NCBI RefSeq assembly: GCF_024112395.2
Contig: NZ_CP078013.2
Span: forward strand, 2,976,001 to 3,040,000
Direction: 5' to 3'
From: Pseudomonas pergaminensis
GTDB taxonomy: Bacteria; Pseudomonadota; Gammaproteobacteria; Pseudomonadales; Pseudomonadaceae
DNA: 64,000 nucleotides
Shown: positions 27,763-36,572 of the stretch, piece by piece
Layout of the letters: the number at the start of each line of letters is the position of its first letter
Numbering within the stretch: the stretch's first letter is position 1
The notes under the pieces: model-generated
What the model was told of the DNA's origin: nothing
Seen by the model: the letters and a program-made list of their open reading frames with translations, nothing else
Database searches by the model: none
Position numbers and translations under genes: made by a program

Positions 27763-28557
27763 ATGAAAGCCCTGAAAATCGCCACCTTCAATATCAACGG
27801 CATTCGTGCCCGGCTGCCGAACCTGCTGCAATGGCTGGCGCGGGAACAGCCCGATGTGGTGTGCCTGCAGGAACTAAAGGCCGCCGAGAGCCTATTCCCC
27901 TATGCCGACTTCGAAGCCGCCGGCTATGGCGCGATCTGCCTGGGGCAAGCGTCCTGGAACGGCGTAGCGATCCTGGCGCGGGATGCCCAGCCGCTGGAAA
28001 GCCGGCGCGGTTTGCCCGGTGATGACAGCGACACGCAAAGCCGCTATATCGAGGCCGCCGTGCATGGCGTACTGGTCGGCTGCCTGTATTTGCCTAACGG
28101 CAACCCGCAACCCGGGCCGAAGTTTGAGTATAAATTGGCGTGGTTCGAACGCTTGATTGCCTATGCAAAGGTGCTGCAAGCCAGTGAACATCCGGTGCTC
28201 CTGGCCGGGGATTTCAATGTGGTGCCCACTGACCGGGATATCTACAACCCGCGTTCCTGGCTCAAGGATGCCTTGCTGCAACCGCAAAGCCGCGAGGCTT
28301 ACCAGCGCCTGCTGGACCAAGGGTGGACCGATTCGGTGCGCCACCTTTACCCAGAGGCGCGCGTCTACACCTTCTGGGATTACTTCCGTCAGCACTGGCA
28401 AACCAATTCAGGCCTGCGCATCGATCACCTGTTGCTCAACCCGGCGCTCGCGCCTTATCTGAAAGACGCCGGCGTGGATGCCTGGGTGCGCAACGAGCCC
28501 CACGCCAGCGACCATGCGCCGACGTGGATTCAACTGGGCACACGTAAAAAACGCTAA
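27763..28557 (+). CDS. xthA: Exodeoxyribonuclease III / AP endonuclease
   Basis: A 264-residue EEP-fold nuclease that cleaves at abasic sites and trims 3' blocked ends. Motifs in order: FNINGIRAR (metal/DNA-binding Asn), VCLQELKA (catalytic Glu), GDFNVVPTDRDIYNP (Asp/Asn pair), RIDHLLLNP and the terminal SDHAPTW His. Length fits E. coli XthA (268). The stop overlaps the stop of the opposite Rieske reductase gene by 3 nt (28555-28557), so the two genes are tail to tail with no spacer. Confidence 0.93.
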   Translation: MKALKIATFNINGIRARLPNLLQWLAREQPDVVCLQELKAAESLFPYADFEAAGYGAICLGQASWNGVAILARDAQPLESRRGLPGDDSDTQSRYIEAAVHGVLVGCLYLPNGNPQPGPKFEYKLAWFERLIAYAKVLQASEHPVLLAGDFNVVPTDRDIYNPRSWLKDALLQPQSREAYQRLLDQGWTDSVRHLYPEARVYTFWDYFRQHWQTNSGLRIDHLLLNPALAPYLKDAGVDAWVRNEPHASDHAPTWIQLGTRKKR

Positions 28558-30059
28558 TGGCTGCGGATCAGTTCGAGGGCTTCGGTCTTGCCCAGGGGCT
28601 GCTGCATGCGTTGTGACAGGCGCGCCATCGCTTGCGGGTGTGCGCAGGCAATCACCGCTTCCACCTGATCGTCATGGCAGAGCAGGGCGATGAAATCATG
28701 CCGTTGCAGGTCGCCCTCCAGGTGCAGTCGGTTCCAGTGCTGCGGGTGGCCGAGCACCTCGAAGGTCTTGTCGAAGTGGTAGGTCCAGAAGAACGGCACG
28801 TCGGCGTACACCTGGGTGTCACCGAGCATAGTACGCGCCGCCAGCACGCCGAGCTGTTGGGCCAGGCGCCAGTGTTCGATGCGCGTGGGTTGGTGCTGCC
28901 AGGGGAAGGTCACGTTGTCGCCGGCGGCCCACAGGCCCGGCGCAGCCAGCAGTTGATCATCGACGACAAGTGATTGGTCCTCGGCTTTGGTAACGCCGTC
29001 GATAAAGGCAGTGGCGGGTGTTACGCCGACGCCCATCAACACCAGGTCGGCCGCCAGGCGATTGCCGTTTTTCAACAGCACCGTACTCACGGCGCCATGC
29101 CCGTCCAGGCGTTCGGGCTCGGTGTTGCTGTGAAAGATCACGCCGTGGTCTTGGTGCAACTGGCGCAGGGCGCCGCCGATGCGCTTGCCCAGTTGCGCTG
29201 CCAGCGGGATGGTGTGGCGGCTGACCACCTGCACAACCAGGCCGCGTTGACGCAGGGCCGACGCCGCCTCCAGGCCGATAAAACTGTCACCGATGATCAC
29301 CGCGCAGGTGGCGTGTTCTGCGGCCGCGCTGATACGCGCGGCGTCTTCGCGGCTGCGCAGCACGAACACGTTATTGAGCTGGGCACCTGGGATATCCAGG
29401 GGGTGTGCGTTGCCACCGGTGGCGACCAGTGCGGCGTCGTAGTCGAACTGGCGGCCATCAGCCAATTCGATGCGCTTGCCGATGGCGTCCAGGCGCAGCA
29501 CTTCGCCATGAATGTTCGCGCTCTCGTCCAGCAGGGGCGGGGTGTCCTCGGCGGCCATTTCACCGGCAATCACGAATTTGCTCAGGGCGGTGCGATCGTA
29601 GGCGGGCTGCTGTTCGCGGTCGATCCACAGCAAGCGCCCGGCAAACCCGTGGTGTTTGAGGGTGGCCACGGCGGCGGCACCGGCGGCGCCTGCACCGATC
29701 ACGGCAAAACAGCGCGTGTCCTCACGCGGCTGCGTGGGCTCGGCGCTGATGGGCTCGTCACCGACACTCACCACGCCATCGTGAACCTGCACCGGGTATT
29801 GCCTGAGCCCGACCAGCGCCGGCGGTTCCTGCACGGCGCCGCTGTCCACGGCGAACGCGGCCTTGTGCCAGGGACACACGATGCGGCCTGCGCAGATCAC
29901 GCCTTTCTCCAGCGGTGCACCCGCGTGCGGGCAGTCGGCCTGGAAGGCCCGGACCTGGTCGCCGACGCGGACCAGCAACATGGGGTGCGTCGCGGTCTCG
30001 ACACGCACACCGCGGTTTTCAGGCAGGTTGATCAGGCGGGCAACGATACGCATATTCAT
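28554..30059 (-). CDS. Rieske-FAD reductase (AIFM3-like)
   Basis: A 501-residue fusion. Residues 1-~105 form a Rieske [2Fe-2S] domain with C43-P-H45 and C62-P-W-H65; the remainder is a FAD/NAD(P)H disulfide-reductase fold of the ferredoxin-reductase/AIF type with VIGAGAAGAAAVATL near 117, a second Rossmann motif CAVIIGDSFIGLEAA and GLWAAGDNV near the C-terminus. It probably shuttles electrons from NAD(P)H to an acceptor via its own Rieske cluster. ATG 30059 has AAGGAGACT upstream. No oxygenase gene is adjacent, so the partner is unknown. Confidence 0.88.
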   Translation of the reverse strand: MNMRIVARLINLPENRGVRVETATHPMLLVRVGDQVRAFQADCPHAGAPLEKGVICAGRIVCPWHKAAFAVDSGAVQEPPALVGLRQYPVQVHDGVVSVGDEPISAEPTQPREDTRCFAVIGAGAAGAAAVATLKHHGFAGRLLWIDREQQPAYDRTALSKFVIAGEMAAEDTPPLLDESANIHGEVLRLDAIGKRIELADGRQFDYDAALVATGGNAHPLDIPGAQLNNVFVLRSREDAARISAAAEHATCAVIIGDSFIGLEAASALRQRGLVVQVVSRHTIPLAAQLGKRIGGALRQLHQDHGVIFHSNTEPERLDGHGAVSTVLLKNGNRLAADLVLMGVGVTPATAFIDGVTKAEDQSLVVDDQLLAAPGLWAAGDNVTFPWQHQPTRIEHWRLAQQLGVLAARTMLGDTQVYADVPFFWTYHFDKTFEVLGHPQHWNRLHLEGDLQRHDFIALLCHDDQVEAVIACAHPQAMARLSQRMQQPLGKTEALELIRSH

Positions 30060-30128
30060 GGGCCAGTCTCCTTTAGAAGGTTGACTGACGGGCAGGGCCA
30101 TGAACTGCGTCGGCCCGATGGTCGGTCG

Positions 30129-30650
30129 CTACGCCAATAACTTCGTCACGGCGGCGAAGGCCATGACCCGGCGCTGTGCCCAATCTCCACCGATCACCAA
30201 GAACGGTTGGTGGTGCTGCCGCATCCAGTCCAGGCTGGCCTGGAAAAACGCCTGGCGGTCCGCCAGTTCCGGTTGGCAGCGTTGGCCGTCGGCGGTCCAC
30301 TCCACATCCTCCGGCGATAGCAGCAGGTGCAGGTCGTAGTGACGTGCCAGCAGTTCACTGTCGAGCCAGGCCGGGCAGTCACCGAACAGGGTTTGGCTCC
30401 AGAGTCTGTTGGTCAGCAGGTGCGTGTCGAGGATCAGCAACTGCGGCTGCTTGGCGCGCGCGGCGTCTTCCCAGGCCAGTTGGCCACGGGCGATGTCCGG
30501 GATGTCGGCCAGGGTGGTGTCGCGTTGATGGTGATCGATGAAGTACCGCACGTATTCGCCCACCATCAGCCCGCCGAACTGCGCTTGCAGCTGCGCCGCC
30601 AGCCAGCTTTTACCGCTGGACTCCGGGCCGGCCAGTACCACTACCTTCAT
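30129..30650 (-). CDS. NadR-like nicotinamide riboside kinase
   Basis: A 173-residue P-loop kinase similar to the C-terminal domain of NadR. Walker A reads GPESSGKS (8-15); VGEYVRYFID and LLILDTHLLTNRLWS contain the lid and Walker-B residues of this group. It has no NMN-adenylyltransferase or repressor domain, so it is a stand-alone kinase making NMN from nicotinamide riboside. Its start overlaps the pnuC stop by 4 nt, so uptake and phosphorylation are coupled. The pairing with PnuC is the strongest evidence for function. Confidence 0.83.
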   Translation of the reverse strand: MKVVVLAGPESSGKSWLAAQLQAQFGGLMVGEYVRYFIDHHQRDTTLADIPDIARGQLAWEDAARAKQPQLLILDTHLLTNRLWSQTLFGDCPAWLDSELLARHYDLHLLLSPEDVEWTADGQRCQPELADRQAFFQASLDWMRQHHQPFLVIGGDWAQRRVMAFAAVTKLLA

Positions 30651-31210
30651 GCGTGCAGCGCCGGGTCAGTGCGCCATTCACGCCAACCTTGCACGGCAAT
30701 CACAGTAAACAGCGCGTAGAGCGCGGCGGTGAGGTAGAGGCCTTTGTAGAGGAACAGCCCGACGAAGATCACATCCACGGCAATCCACAGCGGCCAGCAC
30801 TGAACGCGCTTTTGCGCCATCCACATTTGCGCCACCAGGCTGAAACCGGTGAGGGCGGCGTCGAGCCAGGGTTGCGCGGCGTCGGTCCAGTGCGCCATGG
30901 CGGCGCCAAGCAACAGGCTGCCGAGGGCGCCCACCGCCAGGCTGGCGAGGATGGCCGGCACGCCCAGACTGGTCACCTGTCGGCCCTGCTTGACCGCGCC
31001 GGCGCGGGTCCACTGCCACCAACCGTAGACCTGCAGCGCGGCATAGACCACCTGCAAGAGCATGTCGGAATAGAGTTTCACGTCAAAGAACACCCAGGTG
31101 TACAGCAACACCATCACCAGCCCGATGGGCCAGCACCATGGGTTCTGCTTGACCGTCAGCCAGACGGCGATCACCCCAAGGGCGGCGGCGAACAGTTCAA
31201 GCCCGGACAT
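30647..31210 (-). CDS. pnuC: Nicotinamide riboside transporter PnuC
   Basis: A 187-residue inner-membrane protein with about 7 helices, of the PnuC family (facilitated diffusion of nicotinamide riboside driven by intracellular phosphorylation). Family signatures are NPWCWPIGLVMVLLYTWVFF, the QVYGWWQWTR segment (7-transmembrane SWEET-like fold) and a C-terminal CWPLWIAVDVIFVGLFLYKGLYL. ATG 31210 is preceded by AAGGAACC. It is followed directly by the NadR-like kinase. No riboswitch-like structure was recognised upstream, where the REP doublet at 31265 and the chemoreceptor gene lie. Confidence 0.9.
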   Translation of the reverse strand: MSGLELFAAALGVIAVWLTVKQNPWCWPIGLVMVLLYTWVFFDVKLYSDMLLQVVYAALQVYGWWQWTRAGAVKQGRQVTSLGVPAILASLAVGALGSLLLGAAMAHWTDAAQPWLDAALTGFSLVAQMWMAQKRVQCWPLWIAVDVIFVGLFLYKGLYLTAALYALFTVIAVQGWREWRTDPALHA

Positions 31211-31264
31211 GAGGGTTCCTTGGGAGCGTGGGAGAGGGCGGGGATTGTAACCAAAGATGATCCT

Positions 31265-31350
31265 TTGTAGGAGCCGGCTTACCCGCGATGGCGGCCTTGA
31301 GTCTTGCGCGGGTCTCAAGGGCTTTATCGCCGGCAAGCCGGCTCCTACAA
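31265..31350. repeat. REP doublet of the TAGGAGCCGGCTT subtype
   Basis: TTGTAGGAGCCGGCTT at 31265 and AAGCCGGCTCCTACAA ending at 31350 are inverted copies with a less conserved interior. It sits between the chemoreceptor stop (31359) and the pnuC start and probably ends the chemoreceptor transcript. Confidence 0.85.
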
Positions 31351-31358
31351 GTGGCGTG

Positions 31359-32993
31359 TCAGACTTTGAATTGGCGCAAGAGCCCGTCGAGTTGGTCGCT
31401 CAGGCCGCGCAAATGCGCACTTGCCACGCTCGACTGTTCCGCCGCCAACGCGGTGCTGTGGGACAGACCGGCGGCCTGGGTGACGTTCTGGTTGATGTCT
31501 TCGACCACATGGGCCTGTTGCAGGGTGGCGCTGGCAATCGAGGCGTTGAGGCCGTTGAGGTTGCGCAGGGCCTGGCCGATGGCAGTCAGGCTGGCACCGG
31601 CCTGGCCGGCCTGTTCGATGGTCAGTTGCGAGGCACTGTGGCTGTCGCTGATGACCTTGACTGCTGCTTCCGAGTGGCCTTGCAGGCGTTCGATCATGCC
31701 CTGGATCTCGGCAGTGGATTTTTGCGTGCGCTGGGCCAAAAGCCGCACTTCATCGGCCACCACGGCAAAGCCACGGCCTTGTTCACCGGCGCGGGCAGCT
31801 TCAATCGCGGCGTTGAGGGCCAGCAGGTTGGTTTGGTCGGCAATGGAGCGGATCACTTCGAGTACGCTGCCGATCTGGGTGCTTTCGGCGGACAGGGTGC
31901 GGATCACCTCCACCGCCTGGTTGATGGTGCCGGAGAGCTGGTCGATCTGCTGCAGGCTGCCGTCGATATTGACCTGGCCTTGTTGCGCCTGGGCCTGAGC
32001 GTCGCGCATTTCGCTGGCGGCGTGTTCGGCGTTCTTGGCCACGTCCTGCACGCCGTAGGTGACTTCATTGATGGCGGTGGCCACCAGCTCCATCTGCTGC
32101 GATTGTTGCTGGCTGCGGTCGTGAGCCTGGGTGGCGTTGTTGCCCAGCTCCTGCGAGGACTGGCCCAGGGCGTTGGCGCACACCTGCAATTGGCTCACCA
32201 CCTGGCGCAGCTTGGCGGTGAAGCTGTTGAAGTGTTGTGACAGCTGGGTGACTTCGTCCCGGCCATGGGTGTCGAGGCTGCGGGTCAGGTCGCTTTCGCC
32301 GCTGGCAATGTTGCCCATGGCGTTCACCGCATCCTGCAAAGGCCGCACGATACTGCGCGCGATCAGTGACACCAGCAGTGCCATGACCAGCGCGATCCCC
32401 AGGCCGATGAACGAAGCTTTCCACACCTGGCCGCTGAACTCGGACTGCACGTCATCCACATACACGCCGGAGCCGATAATCCAGCCCCAGGGTTCGAACA
32501 GCTGGATATACGAGGTTTTGGCCACTGGCGCGTCGGCCCCGGGCTTGGGCCAGCGATAATTGACGATGCCGGCGCCCTTGGCCTTGGCCAGGATCACGAA
32601 CTCATTGAACACGGCAAACCCGTCCGGGTCGCGAATGGCCGAGAGGTTCTGGCCATCGAGCTTGGGGTTGGCCGGATGCATGATCATCACGGGCGTGAGG
32701 TCGTTGATCCAGAAATAGTCGTCATGGTCGTAGCGCAAGCCGCGTACCGCGCTCAAGGCTTGCTTCTGGGCGGCGTCGCGGGTCATCACGCCGGTGGTTT
32801 CGAGGCTGTGATAAAACGTCAGGATCCCGCTGGCGGTCTGGACCACGTGCTGGGTCTGCTGGCGCTTGGCCTGGTACAGGTCGTCATGGATCTGCTTGAG
32901 CATCAGCAAACCCAGGGCCAGCAGCATCAGCACGGCGACTATCAGGATCAGCCACAGGCGCCGGCTGATCGACATATTGCGCAAACTGTTCAT
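31359..32993 (-). CDS. Methyl-accepting chemotaxis protein (sCache sensor)
   Basis: A 544-residue chemoreceptor. Helix 1 spans ~12-32; the periplasmic sensor, ~35-195, has the single-Cache signature D-Y-F-W-I-N-D and [15 protein letters not shown], common in receptors for small organic acids; helix 2 spans ~197-215; then a HAMP and a long signalling coiled coil whose hairpin tip [20 protein letters not shown] is near 390-410. The ligand is not predictable. It lies near no other chemotaxis gene, as is usual for orphan receptors in Pseudomonas. Confidence 0.93.
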   Translation of the reverse strand: MNSLRNMSISRRLWLILIVAVLMLLALGLLMLKQIHDDLYQAKRQQTQHVVQTASGILTFYHSLETTGVMTRDAAQKQALSAVRGLRYDHDDYFWINDLTPVMIMHPANPKLDGQNLSAIRDPDGFAVFNEFVILAKAKGAGIVNYRWPKPGADAPVAKTSYIQLFEPWGWIIGSGVYVDDVQSEFSGQVWKASFIGLGIALVMALLVSLIARSIVRPLQDAVNAMGNIASGESDLTRSLDTHGRDEVTQLSQHFNSFTAKLRQVVSQLQVCANALGQSSQELGNNATQAHDRSQQQSQQMELVATAINEVTYGVQDVAKNAEHAASEMRDAQAQAQQGQVNIDGSLQQIDQLSGTINQAVEVIRTLSAESTQIGSVLEVIRSIADQTNLLALNAAIEAARAGEQGRGFAVVADEVRLLAQRTQKSTAEIQGMIERLQGHSEAAVKVISDSHSASQLTIEQAGQAGASLTAIGQALRNLNGLNASIASATLQQAHVVEDINQNVTQAAGLSHSTALAAEQSSVASAHLRGLSDQLDGLLRQFKV

Positions 32994-33213
32994 CGTCCTG
33001 TCACTCCGTGCTTTTTATAATTGTGGGGGCTGCATCGACTTTTCCGACTTGTCTGATAGGCTTTCGGCCTGTAATCGCAAAACCTGAGTACCGTCTGATT
33101 TTTCACGAAATTTTTGCAGGCCGGCGTTGAAAATCAGCACCGGCCTCTGTCGTCAGTGAACCACTAAAAAAGATTAATAAGGCATGCCGTTGAGCATGAC
33201 CTTTGGGGGAAGC

Positions 33214-34044
33214 ATGGATTTTTGGACCGCCATTCAGGCATTGATTCTTGGCATTGTGGAGGGGCTTACCGAGTTCTTGCCGATTTCCAGTACCGGCCAC
33301 CAGATCATCGTTGCCGACTTGCTCGACTTTACCGGCGACCGTTTCAACGCCTTCAACATCATCATCCAGCTGGGCGCGATCCTGGCGGTGGTGTGGGAGT
33401 TTCGCGGCAAGATTTTCGAAGTGGTCAGCGGGCTGCCGACCCAGCGCAAGGCCCAGCGGTTTACCGTCAACCTGTTGATCGCCTTCCTGCCGGCGGTGGT
33501 GTTGGGGGTGATATTCGCCGACCTGATTCACCACTACCTGTTCAACCCGATCACCGTGGCCACGGCGTTGGTGGTGGGCGGCATCATCATGTTGTGGGCC
33601 GAGCGCCGCCAGCACGAAGTACACGCCGAAACCGTCGACGACATCACCTGGAAAGACGCGCTCAAGGTCGGCCTGGCCCAGTGCCTGGCGATGATCCCGG
33701 GCACCTCGCGCTCCGGCTCGACCATCATCGGCGGCCTGCTCTTTGGCCTGTCCCGCAAGACCGCCACCGAGTTCTCGTTCTTCCTGGCAATGCCGACCAT
33801 GGTCGGTGCGGCGGTGTATTCGGGCTACAAGTACCGTGACCTGTTCCAGCCCGCGGACCTGCCGGTGTTCGCCATCGGCTTCGTGACCTCTTTCATCTTC
33901 GCGATGATTGCCGTCAAGGGCCTGCTCAAATTCATTGCCAGCCACAGCTACGCCGCGTTTGCCTGGTACCGCATCGCATTCGGCCTGCTGATCCTGGCCA
34001 CCTGGCAGTTCGGCTGGATCGACTGGGCGGCCGCCAAGGCATGA
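33214..34044 (+). CDS. uppP: Undecaprenyl-diphosphatase UppP
   Basis: A 276-residue inner-membrane phosphatase (BacA/UppP) that recycles undecaprenyl diphosphate for peptidoglycan and O-antigen synthesis; overproduction gives bacitracin tolerance in this family. Motifs: [17 protein letters not shown] near 15-31 and PGTSRSGST near 166, which hold the active-site Glu, Ser, His and Arg. ATG 33214 follows GGGGGAAGC; an upstream ATG at 33184 lacks such a site. The stop overlaps the next gene by 4 nt. Confidence 0.95.
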   Translation: MDFWTAIQALILGIVEGLTEFLPISSTGHQIIVADLLDFTGDRFNAFNIIIQLGAILAVVWEFRGKIFEVVSGLPTQRKAQRFTVNLLIAFLPAVVLGVIFADLIHHYLFNPITVATALVVGGIIMLWAERRQHEVHAETVDDITWKDALKVGLAQCLAMIPGTSRSGSTIIGGLLFGLSRKTATEFSFFLAMPTMVGAAVYSGYKYRDLFQPADLPVFAIGFVTSFIFAMIAVKGLLKFIASHSYAAFAWYRIAFGLLILATWQFGWIDWAAAKA

Positions 34045-34424
34045 CCCTCCAACACCCACGCCTGAAAGCGGCGATCTTTCTGCTGCTATGCGCAGCGCCA
34101 TTACTGGGCTCGGTACTGGCGTGGCAACGCGGCGAAACCGTCATCCCACTGGCGGCCTATGGCGTAGTCAGCGTCATCGCGTTTTTCCTCTACTGGAGCG
34201 ACAAACGCAAGGCACGCAGCGACAGCTGGCGCACCCCTGAAAACATCCTCCACGCCGTCGAACTCGCGGGCGGCTGGCCAGGCGCGCTGATCGCCCAGCA
34301 AGTATTCCGGCACAAGACGCGGAAGGTGTCTTATCAAGTGCTGTTCTGGGTGATCGTGCTGTTGCATCAAGTGTTCTGGTTGGACCAACTGTTCCTGGGC
34401 GGCACGCTGTGGTCAGTCCTATAG
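34041..34424 (+). CDS. DUF1294 small membrane protein
   Basis: A 127-residue protein with four predicted transmembrane segments and the DUF1294 pattern [17 protein letters not shown] followed by [21 protein letters not shown]. Function of the family is unknown; members are sometimes fused to cold-shock domains, which this one lacks. It is translationally coupled to uppP (overlap 34041-34044), so it may be made with it. The sequence downstream up to 35198 is non-coding repeat DNA. Confidence 0.82.
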   Translation: MTLQHPRLKAAIFLLLCAAPLLGSVLAWQRGETVIPLAAYGVVSVIAFFLYWSDKRKARSDSWRTPENILHAVELAGGWPGALIAQQVFRHKTRKVSYQVLFWVIVLLHQVFWLDQLFLGGTLWSVL

Positions 34425-34436
34425 GCTTACACAACG

Positions 34437-34783
34437 CTCTAACAACACCCAACGCTAACCACGATGCGAAGCGAGCCGCTGTTGATGTTGATGTTGCTCT
34501 TGATCCTGCTTTTGATCTCAAGCGCCCCGTCAAACACGCTGGCCGGAATTCGACAGGGATTTGGGGGGTAAACCGGCAGGGATGCCGGTTTAGCCGCCCC
34601 GCGCCATGGATGGCGCGTGGCGGCGGCCCCCCACATACCTGTCGGATTACGGGCACACCGAGCGTGAGCGAGGTGCCGAGTGTTGGGGCAAGAGCCCTTT
34701 GCTTACTTTGGGGCTTTTCCAAAGTGAGCCGCCGTAAGGGCGGAACCCATAGCAGCCGTTACCCAAATAACGGATATGTACTC
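34437..34783. repeat. Hairpin-rich dispersed intergenic repeat element
   Basis: This ~350-bp stretch has no credible gene. It contains TAAACCGGCA/TGCCGGTTTA (34569-34592, perfect 10-bp stem), GCGCCA/TGGCGC (34601-34616), CCGCC/GGCGG near 34732, and CCGTT...AACGG at 34756-34775 with the tail ATATGTACTC. The last 18 bases also occur at 12561-12578. From memory such sequences are dispersed in P. fluorescens-group genomes; the boundaries are approximate. Confidence 0.5.
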
Positions 34784-34801
34784 GGTCTGATCCAACATCC
34801 A

Positions 34802-35185
34802 GGTCGGCTGTCAGGCCGCTTTCGCAGGCAAGCCAGCTCCCACATTTGGATCGTGGGGTGACAGTTAGAGTGTGGTCGGCTGTCAGGCCGCTTTCGCAGG
34901 CAAGCCAGCTCCCACATTTGGATCGCGGGGGGACAGTTAGATTGTGGTCGGCTGTGAGGCCGCCTTCGCAGGCAAGCCAGCTCCCACATTTTTGGATCGT
35001 GGGGCGACAGTTGGAGAGTGGTCGGCAGTTAGGCCGTCTTCGCAGGCAAGCCAGCTCCCACATTTGGATCGCAGGGCGACAGTTGGAGAGTGGTCGGCTG
35101 TCAGGCCGTCTTCGCAGGCAAGCCAGCTCCCACATTTGGAGCGCGGGGCTGCAGTTGGAGAATGCTCGGCTATCAGGCCCCTCGC
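34802..35185. repeat. Tandem array of 72-bp units, each with one REP half-site
   Basis: Units begin GGTCGGCTGT at 34802, 34874, 34946, 35020, 35092 and (degenerate, cut off) 35164. Periods are 72, 72, 74, 72, 72 bp. Every full unit holds CTTCGCAGGCAAGCCAGC then TCCCACATTT (a REP half in one orientation) and a variable GACAGTTRGA tail. Copies differ by a few substitutions and one TT insertion in unit 3. All units are head-to-tail, unlike the inverted doublets elsewhere in the window. Since 72 is divisible by three, long spurious open frames run through it; none looks like a gene. Confidence 0.92.
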
Positions 35186-35198
35186 CATACCCAAATAC

Positions 35199-35555
35199 CT
35201 ACGCCTCCAGCAACAACCCAACCTGCGTACGCTTAGGCAACTTACTTACCACCAACTGATGTGACCGCCGCAACAAACCCCGCAACTCCTCAGCCCCCAA
35301 CGGATAGGGCGTATTCATAATCACCCACTGCGCCCGCGCCAGATACGGCGCCGGGTGAATACCTGGGCGATCCACATGCCCCAGGAACAACTCCTTGTCT
35401 ACCTTGAACGCCAACGACTCACCGCGCAGATTCTGCAGCGCAAACATCTTATTGCCCGCAATCGAAAACACCCGCACACCACCCCACTTGTAGTCTTCCC
35501 GCGCGCCCGGCAGGCTCAGGCAGAACGTCGCGACTTGGGCTTCAGTCATCTTCAT
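35199..35555 (-). CDS. MmcQ/YjbR-family protein
   Basis: A 118-residue CyaY-like-fold protein of the MmcQ/YjbR family (predicted DNA-binding, function unsettled). Family marks are CLSLPGAREDYKWGGVRVFSIAGNKMFAL, the FKVDKELF strand and the PAPYLARAQWVIMN motif. The start at ATG 35555 overlaps the LysR stop by 4 nt, placing it in an operon behind that regulator; an ATG six bases on is an alternative. The 3' end abuts the tandem repeat array. Confidence 0.85.
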   Translation of the reverse strand: MKMTEAQVATFCLSLPGAREDYKWGGVRVFSIAGNKMFALQNLRGESLAFKVDKELFLGHVDRPGIHPAPYLARAQWVIMNTPYPLGAEELRGLLRRSHQLVVSKLPKRTQVGLLLEA

Positions 35556-36460
35556 AACAGGCGGTCTCCACACCCTTTGAACCCTTCTTCCAGGTAATCG
35601 ATCCAGGCACGAATGGCCGGCAACACGCCACGGCGATGCGGGTATACCGCTTGCAGCCAGCCACCCGGCAAGGACCATTCCGGCAGCAATTGCACCAACC
35701 GGCCGCTGGCCAGTTCTTCTTCACAGTACATCATCGGCAAGACGGTAAAGCCCAGGCCCATGATGGCGCTGGCCTTGCGCACGATAAAGTCGTCAATCCC
35801 CAGCCGGGCCTCCATTGCCAAGTCGTGAGCGTTGCCCTGGGGATCGAGAATGCGTTGATGCACCAAGCGGTCCGCCTCCAGCGCACCGAGGATCGGCAAT
35901 TGCTTGAGGTCGTCCAGGGTTGCCACCTGGCGACCGAGCATCAGCGCGGGGCTGGCCACCAGTACGGTCTGTGCCTGACGCAGGCGTTTGGTGACCAGTA
36001 GCGGGTCTTCATCGCCGAGTTCGCGCACCCGCAACGCCACATCAATGCCTTCGGCCACCAGGTCGACACGGCGGTTGACCAGGGTCATCTCCAACTGCAC
36101 CTGCGGGTGGGCGGCGAGAAAACCTGCGACCAACTCCGGCAGGATGTGCTGGGCCATGCCCACCGGGCAGCTCACCCGCAGTCGTCCACGGGGTTCACTG
36201 GACATGCTGGCCACCGCCTCATCGGCCATTTCCGCTTCCAGCAGCATCGCTTGGCAATGCCGCAGGTAGCGCTCGCCGACGGCGGTGAGGGTCAACTGGC
36301 GGGTAGTACGTTGCAGCAGGCGTGCACCGAGACGTTCTTCGAGCTCGGCAATGCGCCGCGACAGCCGCGACTTGGGAATCCCCAGCAGGCGCCCGGCTGC
36401 AGCGAAGCCACCGGCTTCGACGACTTTGGCGAAATAGTAGAGGTCGTTAAGGTCTTGCAT
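35552..36460 (-). CDS. LysR-family regulator
   Basis: A 302-residue LTTR. The N-terminal winged HTH is clear (LYYFAKVVEAGGFAAAGRLLGIPKSRLSRRIAELEERLGARLLQRTTR), followed by the linker helix and a periplasmic-binding-like effector domain (RLRVSCPVGMAQHILPEL near 93). It belongs to the large subgroup related to quinone/electrophile-responsive regulators. It is followed by the MmcQ/YjbR gene with a 4-nt overlap. Start ATG 36460 is preferred over TTG 36466. The target is unknown; no divergent gene is present. Confidence 0.9.
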   Translation of the reverse strand: MQDLNDLYYFAKVVEAGGFAAAGRLLGIPKSRLSRRIAELEERLGARLLQRTTRQLTLTAVGERYLRHCQAMLLEAEMADEAVASMSSEPRGRLRVSCPVGMAQHILPELVAGFLAAHPQVQLEMTLVNRRVDLVAEGIDVALRVRELGDEDPLLVTKRLRQAQTVLVASPALMLGRQVATLDDLKQLPILGALEADRLVHQRILDPQGNAHDLAMEARLGIDDFIVRKASAIMGLGFTVLPMMYCEEELASGRLVQLLPEWSLPGGWLQAVYPHRRGVLPAIRAWIDYLEEGFKGCGDRLL

Positions 36461-36523
36461 GATCAACCTATTGTCCTGTCAATGGGACGAACTATCCGCG
36501 TCTGGCGTGTGCAAATCCACCAG

Positions 36524-36559
36524 AAAAAAAGCCAGCACTTTGTGGGCGCTGGCTTTTTT
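36524..36559. terminator. Rho-independent terminator after the aldehyde dehydrogenase
   Basis: AAAAAAAGCCAGC (36524-36536) and GCTGGCTTTTTT (36548-36559) form a GC stem flanked by A and T runs, functional on either strand. It lies 14 bp beyond the dehydrogenase stop at 36573, before the LysR promoter. Confidence 0.88.
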
Positions 36560-36572
36560 CCGACGGGACTGC

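Noticed and set aside
21838..27831. Antisense frames of over 600 residues opposite nicB and ggt
   Set aside because: High-GC shadows; the plus-strand proteins have complete catalytic motifs.
34802..35185. The tandem array as a CRISPR
   Set aside because: The units are contiguous with no unique spacers, the repeat is 72 bp, and no cas gene is near.
34647..35259. Long open frames (up to 160 residues) rich in a repeated MWELACLRR-type peptide
   Set aside because: They are produced by the 72-bp repeat, whose period is divisible by three. There is no proper start context and no protein-like composition.
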